Shown here in pieces: positions 1 to 6,599 of a DNA stretch of 23,140 bases (positions within the stretch are counted from its first letter, which is position 1; the number at the start of each line of letters is the position of its first letter). The notes below the pieces were generated by a model, which saw nothing but the letters and a program-made list of their open reading frames with translations, did not search any database and was not told where the DNA came from. The stretch spans positions 1 to 23,140 of IMG/VR virus record IMGVR_UViG_3300029319_000539. One strand, 5' to 3'. The DNA is from a virus. A program made the position numbers and the translations under genes.

Positions 1-250
1 AGATTTTGTCTTTATAAACTATTGCCGATCCAGATAATAATTCCATATCATAAGTTCTACCTTCTTTCAATACAGGACTGAAAGTAACTGTAATTCTTTG
101 TCCATTTGCTAAAGAAGATGCACTAACAGAGCTTGAAAACACTTGTTTGTTTTTACTTGTGTCTCTTAATTTTAATGTATAAGAAGATACAAAACTTCTT
201 GGAATTACATCCATTGTTTGCGAAGAAGCACTTGTTGTCATAATCTTCAT
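1..250 (-). CDS. Putative virion-associated protein, N-terminal part (runs off the left edge)
   Basis: An open frame of 83 codons starts at ATG 250 and continues past position 1, so only the N-terminus is visible. It begins MKIMTTSASSQTMDVIPRS and is rich in Ser/Thr and alternating hydrophobic residues, as in a beta-structured virion protein. The region around residues 60-83 (EGRTYDMEL, then AIVYKDKI) resembles, from memory, short proteins that follow the tail-tube gene in marine Bacteroidetes phages. I cannot give a function. The start is supported by the CGATATAT element ending 4 nt before it and by the terminator at 293-315, which isolates it from the preceding gene. It therefore probably opens a new late transcript that continues leftwards. 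Confidence 0.6.
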   Translation of the reverse strand, partial: MKIMTTSASSQTMDVIPRSFVSSYTLKLRDTSKNKQVFSSSVSASSLANGQRITVTFSPVLKEGRTYDMELLSGSAIVYKDKI

Positions 251-280
251 ATTTATATATCGAAATTAAAGTGCTATTTT
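251..280 (-). promoter_or_regulatory. Late promoter candidate 1 (AAAAT-N13-CGATATAT-N3-TAT)
   Basis: On the minus strand AAAAT (280-276) is followed after 13 nt by CGATATAT (262-255), then 4 nt, then the ATG at 250. The terminator at 293-315 ends just upstream, so this is the only room for a promoter of the leftward gene. If the A of ATG is +1, CGATATAT occupies -12 to -5 and AAAAT about -30 to -26. The promoter role is inferred; the sequence and spacing are seen directly and shared by five sites. Confidence 0.6.
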
Positions 281-292
281 GTATAGATGTAT

Positions 293-315
293 AAAAAAAG
301 GGGGTAAAAACCCCC
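293..315 (-). terminator. Rho-independent terminator after the tail-tube candidate
   Basis: Read on the minus strand there is GGGGG (315-311), a 6-nt loop, CCCCC (304-300) and seven T (299-293). It lies about 22 nt past the stop codon at 338. It closes the unit that includes the capsid and tail-tube genes. Confidence 0.85.
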
Positions 316-337
316 TCTTAAATCAAACAAACTAATA

Positions 338-862
338 TTAATTTACGTCAATTTGAGTACCTTGTGATTCTGCATTATAAGCTGCTGTTGTTACAAAATC
401 AGGTGCTTCTGTTTCTTGTGAAACAAACGTTAGAGAGTAGCCGTAAAGGTCTCCCATAGCTGCTCCATTTGAGAAATTTCCTGTTGTCAATTCTGCTCCG
501 TGATCTTTTCCAACTAATCTAAAGTTACCATTATAATCTTCTACTATGATGTGTGGTCTCGAAACTGCGAGTAATTTAATTTCAGCTTGAGTTTTTTCTT
601 CTTGGAAGATTAGATTCATTACAACAGTAGTTTCATAGAAAGTAGTTCCATTTTCTCTTGATGAAGTTACAACTGTGTCCATAGTTGAATTACCTTTGAC
701 ATCAAACTTCATAAAAGTTGGACTTCCTCCAAAATCTGTTATCATTTCATTTGCAATAGTTAAAGCACCTAAAGTACCATAATCTGCAAATGTAATTGAT
801 TTAATACCTCCTACCCCTGATTTACAAGGTAGTTCTCTTCCTTTTGTTAGTGTACAAGCCAT
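338..862 (-). CDS. Putative major tail tube protein
   Basis: The 174-aa protein starts MACTLTKGRELPCKSGVGG and has the character of an abundant, beta-rich structural protein without membrane segments. The motif TKGR.LPCK..VGGIK near the N-terminus followed by FADYGTLG is one I associate with tail-tube or major tail proteins of Bacteroidetes phages, placed just after the major capsid gene. That is recall, not a search. It lies between two hairpin terminators: the one at 876-910 ends only 13 nt before its ATG, leaving no space for a promoter, so it must be made by read-through from the capsid transcript. The A/T-rich leader just before ATG fits Bacteroidetes initiation. Alternative: another major virion protein such as a head-tail joining or decoration protein. 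Confidence 0.6.
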   Translation of the reverse strand: MACTLTKGRELPCKSGVGGIKSITFADYGTLGALTIANEMITDFGGSPTFMKFDVKGNSTMDTVVTSSRENGTTFYETTVVMNLIFQEEKTQAEIKLLAVSRPHIIVEDYNGNFRLVGKDHGAELTTGNFSNGAAMGDLYGYSLTFVSQETEAPDFVTTAAYNAESQGTQIDVN

Positions 863-875
863 ATTATTATTTTTT

Positions 876-910
876 AAAAAAAAAGGTAAGTAGGCCTATA
901 CCCACCTACC
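876..910 (-). terminator. Strong hairpin with T-run between capsid and tail-tube genes
   Basis: The minus-strand RNA has a 10-bp stem, GGUAGGUGGG paired with CCUACUUACC (two G-U pairs), a 6-nt loop and then nine U (884-876). It follows the capsid stop codon at 933 by 22 nt. Because the next ATG is at 862, it probably acts as a partial terminator or as an RNA-processing or stabilising hairpin, not as an absolute stop. Confidence 0.8.
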
Positions 911-932
911 TTTCTTTATGTTATACAAATTA

Positions 933-1829
933 TTAAGAGTATAATACGATATCTGAACCGATCCCGTGCTGTACTCCTGCACTTCCTCTTAATACCACTC
1001 TTACATTTTGACTTCCATCAATATCTGCCATATCAATTAACTTAACTTCTTGCCAATCATTTAATAGACCTGTTCCGAAGAATAAGTTTGAAGATTCAGC
1101 AGCCACCATTTTATCTGCACCTAAACCTGGAGCAGTAAATAGTGGAATACCTTGAAAGTTCATTTCTGTTTTTCCAACGTGATATAATTCTCTATAACCT
1201 AATGCTGCTTGTGCTTGAATGTAAAACTTAGCTGCACTTGTAGGAATATAGATTTTTAAATCTTCTTTATTGTAAACTCCACTTGGAATAGCATCAACTA
1301 CTTTTCCTAATTCAGCAATAATGTTTGAAGCTGATAGTGTAGTACCTGATACATCAACAACGTCGCTGTCTGCTGCTAATAATGCTTGAAAGCCGTCAAA
1401 CTCTCCATTGTTTGCAGTAGCACCTTGCCAAATGTTTTGCTCTACTTTCTCAGCAACTTTTGCTGCAACTTGTGCAATTAAGAAATCAGAAAATCTTCTA
1501 GGAAGATTGTCATATTGACTGAAACCCATACTCGCTGATTCCCAATCTTGTCTGAAATCTTTTTTACATAGTTGTAAGTTTACTTGAAACTCCTCTGGTT
1601 GTAAGATTCTTTCTGTTAATGTTACGTTTGAAGTTGGGTCAAAGTCGCAAGACGCATCTTTTAAAATGCTATCTAATGCAAGTTTTTTGATAACTTCTTT
1701 AAATTTTATGTTGGGTTTTATTGAAACCCCTCCTTGTGATAATGTAACTCCACTTAATAGAGCTGCTGCGATATATTCCCCAGCAAACTCGCCTGCGTAT
1801 GAAGTTGTTATACTTGTTGTAGTAGCCAT
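933..1829 (-). CDS. Major capsid protein (HK97-fold type)
   Basis: A 298-aa protein of the size and texture of a major capsid protein: a small-residue N-terminal arm (MATTTSITTSYAGEFAGEY), a long helical spine-like region around residues 110-140 (RFSDFLIAQVAAKVAEKVEQ) and a beta-rich C-terminus (VRVVLRGSAGVQHG). The IPTSAAKFY and FQGIPLFTAPGL segments fit the A-domain and P-domain strands seen in capsid proteins of Bacteroidetes phages. It is preceded by a candidate decoration gene, a scaffold candidate and a protease, the usual head-gene company. The leader before ATG 1829 is A-rich. It contains none of the GGCC sites common elsewhere, consistent with different constraint on a highly expressed gene. 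The protein assembles the icosahedral shell around the scaffold. Confidence 0.85.
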   Translation of the reverse strand: MATTTSITTSYAGEFAGEYIAAALLSGVTLSQGGVSIKPNIKFKEVIKKLALDSILKDASCDFDPTSNVTLTERILQPEEFQVNLQLCKKDFRQDWESASMGFSQYDNLPRRFSDFLIAQVAAKVAEKVEQNIWQGATANNGEFDGFQALLAADSDVVDVSGTTLSASNIIAELGKVVDAIPSGVYNKEDLKIYIPTSAAKFYIQAQAALGYRELYHVGKTEMNFQGIPLFTAPGLGADKMVAAESSNLFFGTGLLNDWQEVKLIDMADIDGSQNVRVVLRGSAGVQHGIGSDIVLYS

Positions 1830-1855
1830 ATCTCTTTTATTTATTTAATTAATTA

Positions 1856-2275
1856 TTAACTTGGGTCAGTAGCTGTAATTGAACCTGCTGAGTTTCCGAT
1901 TCCCCAAACATACCATTTGCTACCATCAGACCAGATGTCGATAAAGTCTCCAACTGATTCTGCTGATGCAACAAAGTTAATTTGATCTTCTCCAGAAGCT
2001 GCTACAGATGCACCATTTACTACTAAAATTCCATCTATATTATCTCCTTCTGCACTATCAATTATGTAATTTGAAGTATCAAATGCGTTTGCTACAACAA
2101 ATCTAAAGTTTAGTCCAGATTCTACTGCTGGTAATGTTACTGTTACACCTGCACTTGCTGCAAGTTCGTACCATTTACCACTATCTGCTGATGTAAGAGT
2201 AACTGCTGCTGATACTGCATCAACATCATTTTTAATTCTTACAACATCATTATTAACGTGTGTTAAAACTGCCAT
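1856..2275 (-). CDS. Putative capsid decoration or head-fibre protein
   Basis: A 139-aa, Cys-free, strongly beta-type protein with no signal peptide. It begins MAVLTHVNNDVVRIKND and contains a VTLTSADSGKWYELAASAGVT stretch of the 'expected value then white-space' type seen in fibre and decoration proteins, followed by VTLPAVESGLNFRF and IDIWSDGSKWYVWGIG near residues 110-125. Its position directly upstream of the capsid gene and downstream of the scaffold candidate argues for a head-surface protein made in high amounts. I do not recognise a named family with certainty. Alternatives are a head-completion protein or tail-tip decoration. The start is preceded by a run of AAAT-type repeats, an A-rich leader typical of Bacteroidetes. 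Confidence 0.6.
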   Translation of the reverse strand: MAVLTHVNNDVVRIKNDVDAVSAAVTLTSADSGKWYELAASAGVTVTLPAVESGLNFRFVVANAFDTSNYIIDSAEGDNIDGILVVNGASVAASGEDQINFVASAESVGDFIDIWSDGSKWYVWGIGNSAGSITATDPS

Positions 2276-2290
2276 AATTATTTATTTTAT

Positions 2291-2896
2291 TTATTTATTT
2301 ATTATAGTTTCCATCACTCTATCAAGAGTAGATTTTCTTCTGTTTCCAGCGAATTTAAATTTCATCTCTGTTTTAGATTCTTCTGGACTGTGTTTCATAG
2401 GTTCAGCAGCAGGTTTAGATAACTCTTCTTTAAGAGATTCTTTTTCTTCTGCTTCACTATTCAAGACTTCTGTTACTGCAAGAGAAACCTCTTCTGCAAC
2501 TTGAGAGGACATTTTTTCTTTTTCTTTGTCCTTGTGATCCATCATTTTATCAATATGCTCTTTCAATTCATCCATTTCTTTTCTGAACTCTTCTCTTGTA
2601 ACATATTTCATTTCTTCCTTATCCTCATCTTCTTCGTGTTCTTCTGCTTTGATTTCTTTGATGATACCTTCTTCTTCAACTACAAGAAGTCTATTATCTT
2701 CAAGTTCATATTCTCCAACAGGAAGAGCAACTTTCTCATCCTCAGTACGAATAAAAACTTCTTTACCTGATTCAAAAGCGTCTGCTTCCAAAACAGTTCC
2801 ATTCTCTAATTTTAATTCAGCTAATTGAATATCAGATTCAGATAGCTCAACTCCCAATAGATTTTTAACTTGATTTAAAATTTCTGTTGCTTTCAT
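2291..2896 (-). CDS. Putative capsid scaffold protein
   Basis: A 201-aa, very acidic, lysine- and glutamate-rich protein. Residues about 1-80 form a compact domain with LENGTVLEADAFESGKEVFI and ALPVGEYELEDNRLLVVEEE, and residues about 85-165 are a predicted coiled coil (EEFRKEMDELKEHIDKMMDHK and onward). The C-terminal 30 residues are basic (FKFAGNRRKSTLDRVMETI), the usual layout for a scaffold whose C-terminus binds the inner capsid surface. It sits between the protease and the capsid protein, which is the expected place for a scaffold. It likely directs procapsid assembly and is removed by the protease at 3109-4719. The ATG at 2896 is fixed by the CGATATAT element 4 nt upstream. Confidence 0.7.
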   Translation of the reverse strand: MKATEILNQVKNLLGVELSESDIQLAELKLENGTVLEADAFESGKEVFIRTEDEKVALPVGEYELEDNRLLVVEEEGIIKEIKAEEHEEDEDKEEMKYVTREEFRKEMDELKEHIDKMMDHKDKEKEKMSSQVAEEVSLAVTEVLNSEAEEKESLKEELSKPAAEPMKHSPEESKTEMKFKFAGNRRKSTLDRVMETIINK

Positions 2897-2926
2897 AATT
2901 ATATATCGATTTTTAAAATTTATTTT
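2897..2926 (-). promoter_or_regulatory. Late promoter candidate 2, before the scaffold-decoration-capsid genes
   Basis: On the minus strand AAAAT (2926-2922), 13 nt, CGATATAT (2908-2901), AATT, then ATG at 2896. The site lies in the 36-nt gap between the Cys-rich micro-gene and the scaffold gene, and its outer box reads GCAAAATA. Same geometry as the other four sites. Confidence 0.55.
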
Positions 2927-2932
2927 GCATTT

Positions 2933-3109
2933 TTACCCTGTTCTAGATACTCCATTTATAGTCGCATTACTGCCACCTTTCAAAGCACCTATACCTTGTG
3001 CGTGTAATTCTCCTGTACAACATTCTATCTTGTATGTTAATTTATCTTTACATAAACAAGCTCTTCTGCCATCAATAGGACTTGTATAACTTGGTATATA
3101 ATCTTTCAT
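2933..3109 (-). CDS. Cysteine-rich 58-aa phage protein of unknown function
   Basis: A 58-codon frame starts at ATG 3109, overlapping the stop codon of the protease gene by one base (TAATG), and ends at TAA 2933. The product has four cysteines in its first half (RRACLCKDK and YKIECCTGELHAQGIG), spaced so that they could bind a metal ion or form disulfides. I recall short proteins with the same GRRACLC and QGIG motifs in marine Bacteroidetes phages, always near head genes, with no known role. Coupling to the protease and the promoter-like element just after it make it the last gene of its unit. Confidence 0.75.
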   Translation of the reverse strand: MKDYIPSYTSPIDGRRACLCKDKLTYKIECCTGELHAQGIGALKGGSNATINGVSRTG

Positions 3110-4719
3110 TACTTATTACTTTTAGGATGTCCTTTTGGTAGTAAGTCAAAGTCTCCTGTGTATTTAGGATTCTGTGGCCTACCATTTCTAACTAAATAGA
3201 GATACGCATTTACCCTCGCTTGAGCCCAAGCTGTAGGGGATTGTATTCTTGGACTATGTGATACATTGAAAGCACCTAGTCCTCTTTGAAATACTGCTTT
3301 TAACTGTCCGATTGTAACACCATAACCTAATTTTTCTTTATATCTTTTATTAAAATCGTCAGACTTTTTTTGCAAAGTTGCTTCATCTTTCTTACTTACT
3401 TTTGCACCTCTACTTGTAGAAGCATCTCCCTTTGCTGTACCCTTGCCTTTTGGACTTGGATTTGGTGTACCTGACTTTGGTGCTTTTGGACTTTTTCTTA
3501 TACCTCCTCTTGGCCCTATCTCAGCCATCTTTACGCATTTATGTTTTTGATAATCTTTTTTATATCCCTTTGGACATTTATACTTTTTAAATTCTTCTTC
3601 TGTAAGTGCGTGTTTTTCACAAGGCATATACCAAGTTTGACCTTCAAAATCGTGTTCGTGTATTCCTTCACATCCAATATCTTCTGCAATTTTTTCAGCC
3701 ATCTCTTTCGAAGCATAAGCTAACCTATCCATAATGATTGCAAAGTCATCATTTACTTTTTCACTATAGAGTTCTAATTTGCCAAGTTCTTTTAATTTTC
3801 TCTCTGCATACCTTTTACCTGCAAGGCCACCCCATAATAAATATGATATTGTACCACAGGCTTCTTTATCTTCTGGTTTATAATACTCTTCTGCTCTTGA
3901 CAAAAACGAATACATACGAGTTACAGTTTGCTCTGATATTGCTCTACCTTGTGCAAGTTGTTGCGCCCTTATTTTACCAACATCAGTAGCACATCTGTTA
4001 TTTACTTTTTTATTTAACTCAATACCTCTTTTTGCATTATTCTTTACTGCATCAGGATAGTCTGAGAAACTTTCAAATATTATTCTTTTACCACCTTTAT
4101 ATCTTTTGTCATTTCTAATTATACCTTTTACTTGTGATAAAAGTTCTTGTGCTTCTTCTTCCTCTATTTTTGCAAGATCGCTTATTGTCTGGTCTTTTGG
4201 TCTTTCTGCTTTATCAGCAAAATAACCTTCAATAGAGAAACCTTTTACTTTTCCTGTTTTTACAAACTCTTCCCATACTTTGTCATTGTTTACTTTTACT
4301 GCACCTACCCAAGTTCCAACAGGATATTCAAGACCATATAAAGCTGTTTTGTCTTTCTTGGTATCTTCAACTATCCAACTCTCAACTAATGAAAGGCCTT
4401 TTAAAGTGTGCTTGTGTTCTAAAGTAGAATTGTTTTGGTTGCCTTTCTGTAAATAAATTTGGGAGGCCTTTCTTACTGTATCTCGTGAGAAGTATATATA
4501 ATATTCATCTTCTCCACTTTTCCTATAAATAGGTTTGTTTGGAATTAGTAAAGCTCCCAAAAGAATCTTTTTTTCTTTATCTACTTGTGCAAGTTGAATT
4601 ACCTGTTCATTATTGAGTGCTATGAAATCTTCTTCTATTGCAGGGTTTTCAACTATACTTATTGCTTCGATTCCAGTTAAATCTTCGTTATCATCTAAAA
4701 TTAATTCAACTATCTTCAT
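3109..4719 (-). CDS. Multi-domain prohead protease (XkdF-like) with C-terminal DUF5824-like domain
   Basis: This 536-aa protein has at least three parts. Residues about 1-170 match the XkdF/peptidase S78_2 type of prohead protease: the N-terminal ISIVENPAIEEDFIAL signature, STLEHKH with the candidate catalytic His at about 102-104, LVESW with candidate Ser at about 114, and GKVKGFSIEGYF. Residues about 205-315 contain RAQQLAQGRAISEQTVTRM and GTISYLLWGGLAGKRYA, a module seen fused to phage head proteases. The C-terminus (about 440-536) contains TIGQLKAVFQRGLGAFNVSH and ARVNAYLYLVRNGRP, which I would place in DUF5824. Between them lies a Cys/Lys-rich linker (KCPKGYKKDYQKHKCVK) and a Gly/Pro/Ser/Lys-rich stretch. 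It probably processes scaffold and capsid protein during maturation. Most of it may be removed by self-cleavage. The start is supported by the upstream element. Confidence 0.8.
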   Translation of the reverse strand: MKIVELILDDNEDLTGIEAISIVENPAIEEDFIALNNEQVIQLAQVDKEKKILLGALLIPNKPIYRKSGEDEYYIYFSRDTVRKASQIYLQKGNQNNSTLEHKHTLKGLSLVESWIVEDTKKDKTALYGLEYPVGTWVGAVKVNNDKVWEEFVKTGKVKGFSIEGYFADKAERPKDQTISDLAKIEEEEAQELLSQVKGIIRNDKRYKGGKRIIFESFSDYPDAVKNNAKRGIELNKKVNNRCATDVGKIRAQQLAQGRAISEQTVTRMYSFLSRAEEYYKPEDKEACGTISYLLWGGLAGKRYAERKLKELGKLELYSEKVNDDFAIIMDRLAYASKEMAEKIAEDIGCEGIHEHDFEGQTWYMPCEKHALTEEEFKKYKCPKGYKKDYQKHKCVKMAEIGPRGGIRKSPKAPKSGTPNPSPKGKGTAKGDASTSRGAKVSKKDEATLQKKSDDFNKRYKEKLGYGVTIGQLKAVFQRGLGAFNVSHSPRIQSPTAWAQARVNAYLYLVRNGRPQNPKYTGDFDLLPKGHPKSNK

Positions 4720-4749
4720 AATAATATATCGTTTATAATTAACTATTTT
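4720..4749 (-). promoter_or_regulatory. Late promoter candidate 3, before the prohead protease
   Basis: AAAAT (4749-4745), 13 nt, CGATATAT (4731-4724), TATT, ATG at 4719. The gap between the tape-measure stop (4752) and the protease start is 32 nt, so the element fills it almost completely; the outer box is ACAAAATAG, identical over nine bases to candidate 1. Confidence 0.55.
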
Positions 4750-4751
4750 GT

Positions 4752-6467
4752 TTATCCTAAAGCACTTTCTTGAATTATGTTTCTTTCTAATCCTTGTGCT
4801 GTTGTTACGTCTCCTGAAACTACAAATGCCTTTACAGGTTTACTTGTTTGTTCTGCCAAAGTTTGTGCTAATTGATTTTGAGAATCGCTACCAACAATAT
4901 TAAATGAAGGTACTTGTGGAGCTGCTCCACCTCCTGTGCTATAAGACCTACCACCTCCTGTTGCACCTGCTGGTGGTTCAGGGGTTTTTGTAGCTAATAT
5001 TGTTTTTACGTTTGCAAGACCACCTGCAATAATACCAATGGCTGCAACTGCACCGAAAATACCTCCTTGAGCAATAGCTTTATTTGCACCTGCGTATGTA
5101 TCAATTATAGCTTGAGCAACTGCAACGGCTTTTCCGAACTTACTATTTTCTCCTGCTAATTTACCAAGTCCACCTAAAGCACCTGATATTATTGACAGTT
5201 TAGCTTCTTGTGTAAGTTCTGTAATTTTTACTTCTGCTTCTCCACTTTCTTTTTCTAATTCTTCTTTCTTTTTATTGAAATCATCTTGAGCAGCTAATAA
5301 CAGTCTATTCTTTTCCTCTTCATCAGTAACCTCTTTTTCTATTAATGCTTTTTTCTCATCTAAGGCTTGTTGCAATTCTATAAGTTCTATTTCTCTTTCT
5401 GTTTTACCGATTAAAGCAAGTTCTTTATTTAACTCCTTTTGTTCTTCGAGTAAAGCATTTTCATTTGTAAGTTGTTCACTTCTTTGACCTGTTACTCTTG
5501 CTTGAATTGCTCCTTGTTCATTAAGAGCTTCTTGTAAAGCAGTCTGTAACTCAATATTATCCTCATTACCTTTTAGAGCTGCTCTTGCTGCATCTACTGC
5601 TACTTGAGAGTTCTTAAGCATTATTTCTGTTTGTTCATCTAATATTTCTCCTAATCTTCTATTTGCTTCTATCCTTTCTTCTATACTTAATGATGTATCA
5701 TCTCTTAACTGTCTTTGTTGCTCTGCTTGTACATCATACTTTTCTATGAGGCCTTGATTTTCTGCATTTAATAACTGTGCTGAATTTGCAAGTTTAACAT
5801 TTGCACTTGCTGTCTTAACTGTTTCAGTAGCATATTTAGTTGTTGCTTCTGCAACTTTAGTAACTGTTTCAACTGTTTTGTCAAAACTATCATCTACACC
5901 TGTAATAACATCAAATAATTCTTTACCTGCATTTTTTGCACTTTCTGCTGCTCCTTTAAAATCTCCTTCAAATACTTTTTTTATGGCCGTGCCTACAAAT
6001 CCTATAGCATCTAACATTGACCTAAATCTTTCTATCACATTGTCAAAAAGTGATTTACCAAAATTCTTAAGGCCTTCTACAGAAAATATTTGTTTAAAGG
6101 AATCTGCTACACCACCAACATTATCCAATACTAAGTTTATGAAATCATTGAAAACTATTCTTACAGTTTCAAAAGTAGTAGCAAAAAAATCAGCAACTCT
6201 TTGATTTGAATTTAAGACTTCTGTAAATTTTGCAAAAGCTGCAATTACCAAACCAATACCAATAGCTTTTAGTGCAGTACCTATTTTTGTAATGCCACCA
6301 GCAGCTTTGCCAGAAGATTTTTCTACGTCTTTAAGGCCTTTTGATGTTTTATCTGTGGTCTTAACAGCTTCTTTATTTACGCTTTGTATTTCCTTCTTTA
6401 AGTTTTTTACTTCTCTTACTGCTGTACCAGACTTAATTGTAAAATCTACTATTATTTCTTTTGCCAT
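4752..6467 (-). CDS. Tail tape measure protein
   Basis: A 571-aa protein beginning MAKEIIVDFTIKSGTAVREV, a typical tape-measure opening. It has a hydrophobic segment at about 58-80 (TKIGTALKAIGIGLVIAAFA), long predicted coiled coils from about 225 to 425 rich in Glu, Gln, Ala and Leu, and a second hydrophobic segment near 465-495 (FGAVAAIGIIAGGLANV). The C-terminal part is rich in Gly, Pro and Ser (about 495-520). It sets tail length and is passed into the host envelope on infection; at the usual ~0.15 nm per residue, 571 aa would correspond to a tail of about 85 nm (inference). The start overlaps a 48-aa gene by 16 nt. It is the last gene of the tail unit. Confidence 0.88.
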   Translation of the reverse strand: MAKEIIVDFTIKSGTAVREVKNLKKEIQSVNKEAVKTTDKTSKGLKDVEKSSGKAAGGITKIGTALKAIGIGLVIAAFAKFTEVLNSNQRVADFFATTFETVRIVFNDFINLVLDNVGGVADSFKQIFSVEGLKNFGKSLFDNVIERFRSMLDAIGFVGTAIKKVFEGDFKGAAESAKNAGKELFDVITGVDDSFDKTVETVTKVAEATTKYATETVKTASANVKLANSAQLLNAENQGLIEKYDVQAEQQRQLRDDTSLSIEERIEANRRLGEILDEQTEIMLKNSQVAVDAARAALKGNEDNIELQTALQEALNEQGAIQARVTGQRSEQLTNENALLEEQKELNKELALIGKTEREIELIELQQALDEKKALIEKEVTDEEEKNRLLLAAQDDFNKKKEELEKESGEAEVKITELTQEAKLSIISGALGGLGKLAGENSKFGKAVAVAQAIIDTYAGANKAIAQGGIFGAVAAIGIIAGGLANVKTILATKTPEPPAGATGGGRSYSTGGGAAPQVPSFNIVGSDSQNQLAQTLAEQTSKPVKAFVVSGDVTTAQGLERNIIQESALG

Positions 6468-6598
6468 TTTATTTCATTTTTTATTTGTTTAAACGTATCT
6501 GTAAACGTAGTTGGAAGATTATACTTGCCTTGTGCTATTCTGATATTCTCAGTTTCTCCATTTGCAAATTCCAATAGTTGTAATATACTTTGTAACAT
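6452..6598 (-). CDS. 48-aa protein of unknown function between baseplate-like and tape-measure genes
   Basis: ATG 6598 lies one base after the stop codon of the 864-aa gene (TAATATG) and the frame ends at TAA 6452, inside the start of the tape-measure gene, with a 16-nt overlap. The product begins MLQSILQLLEFANGETENIR and ends with a basic helix (TFKQIKNEIKWQKK). It has no cysteines, signal peptide or membrane segment. The tight fit between two tail genes, leaving no other use for the 130 nt, supports it as a real coupled gene, perhaps a tail-assembly factor. Function unknown. Confidence 0.7.
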   Translation of the reverse strand: MLQSILQLLEFANGETENIRIAQGKYNLPTTFTDTFKQIKNEIKWQKK

Positions 6599-6599
6599 A

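Noticed and set aside
1769-1777. CGATATATTC on the plus strand
   Set aside because: It is inside the capsid gene on the opposite strand, without the AAAAT partner at the right spacing.
2279-2305. TTTA-type simple repeat before the decoration gene
   Set aside because: It gives the A-rich leader of the gene at 2275 and is likely just an initiation region, not a satellite repeat.
3531-3716. 61-codon minus-strand frame inside the protease gene
   Set aside because: It is in an alternative frame within a well-supported gene, Lys/Leu-rich from AT-rich codons, with no family features.
5878-6204. 108-codon plus-strand frame opposite the tape measure gene
   Set aside because: Antisense shadow of a coiled-coil gene; no leader or family motif.
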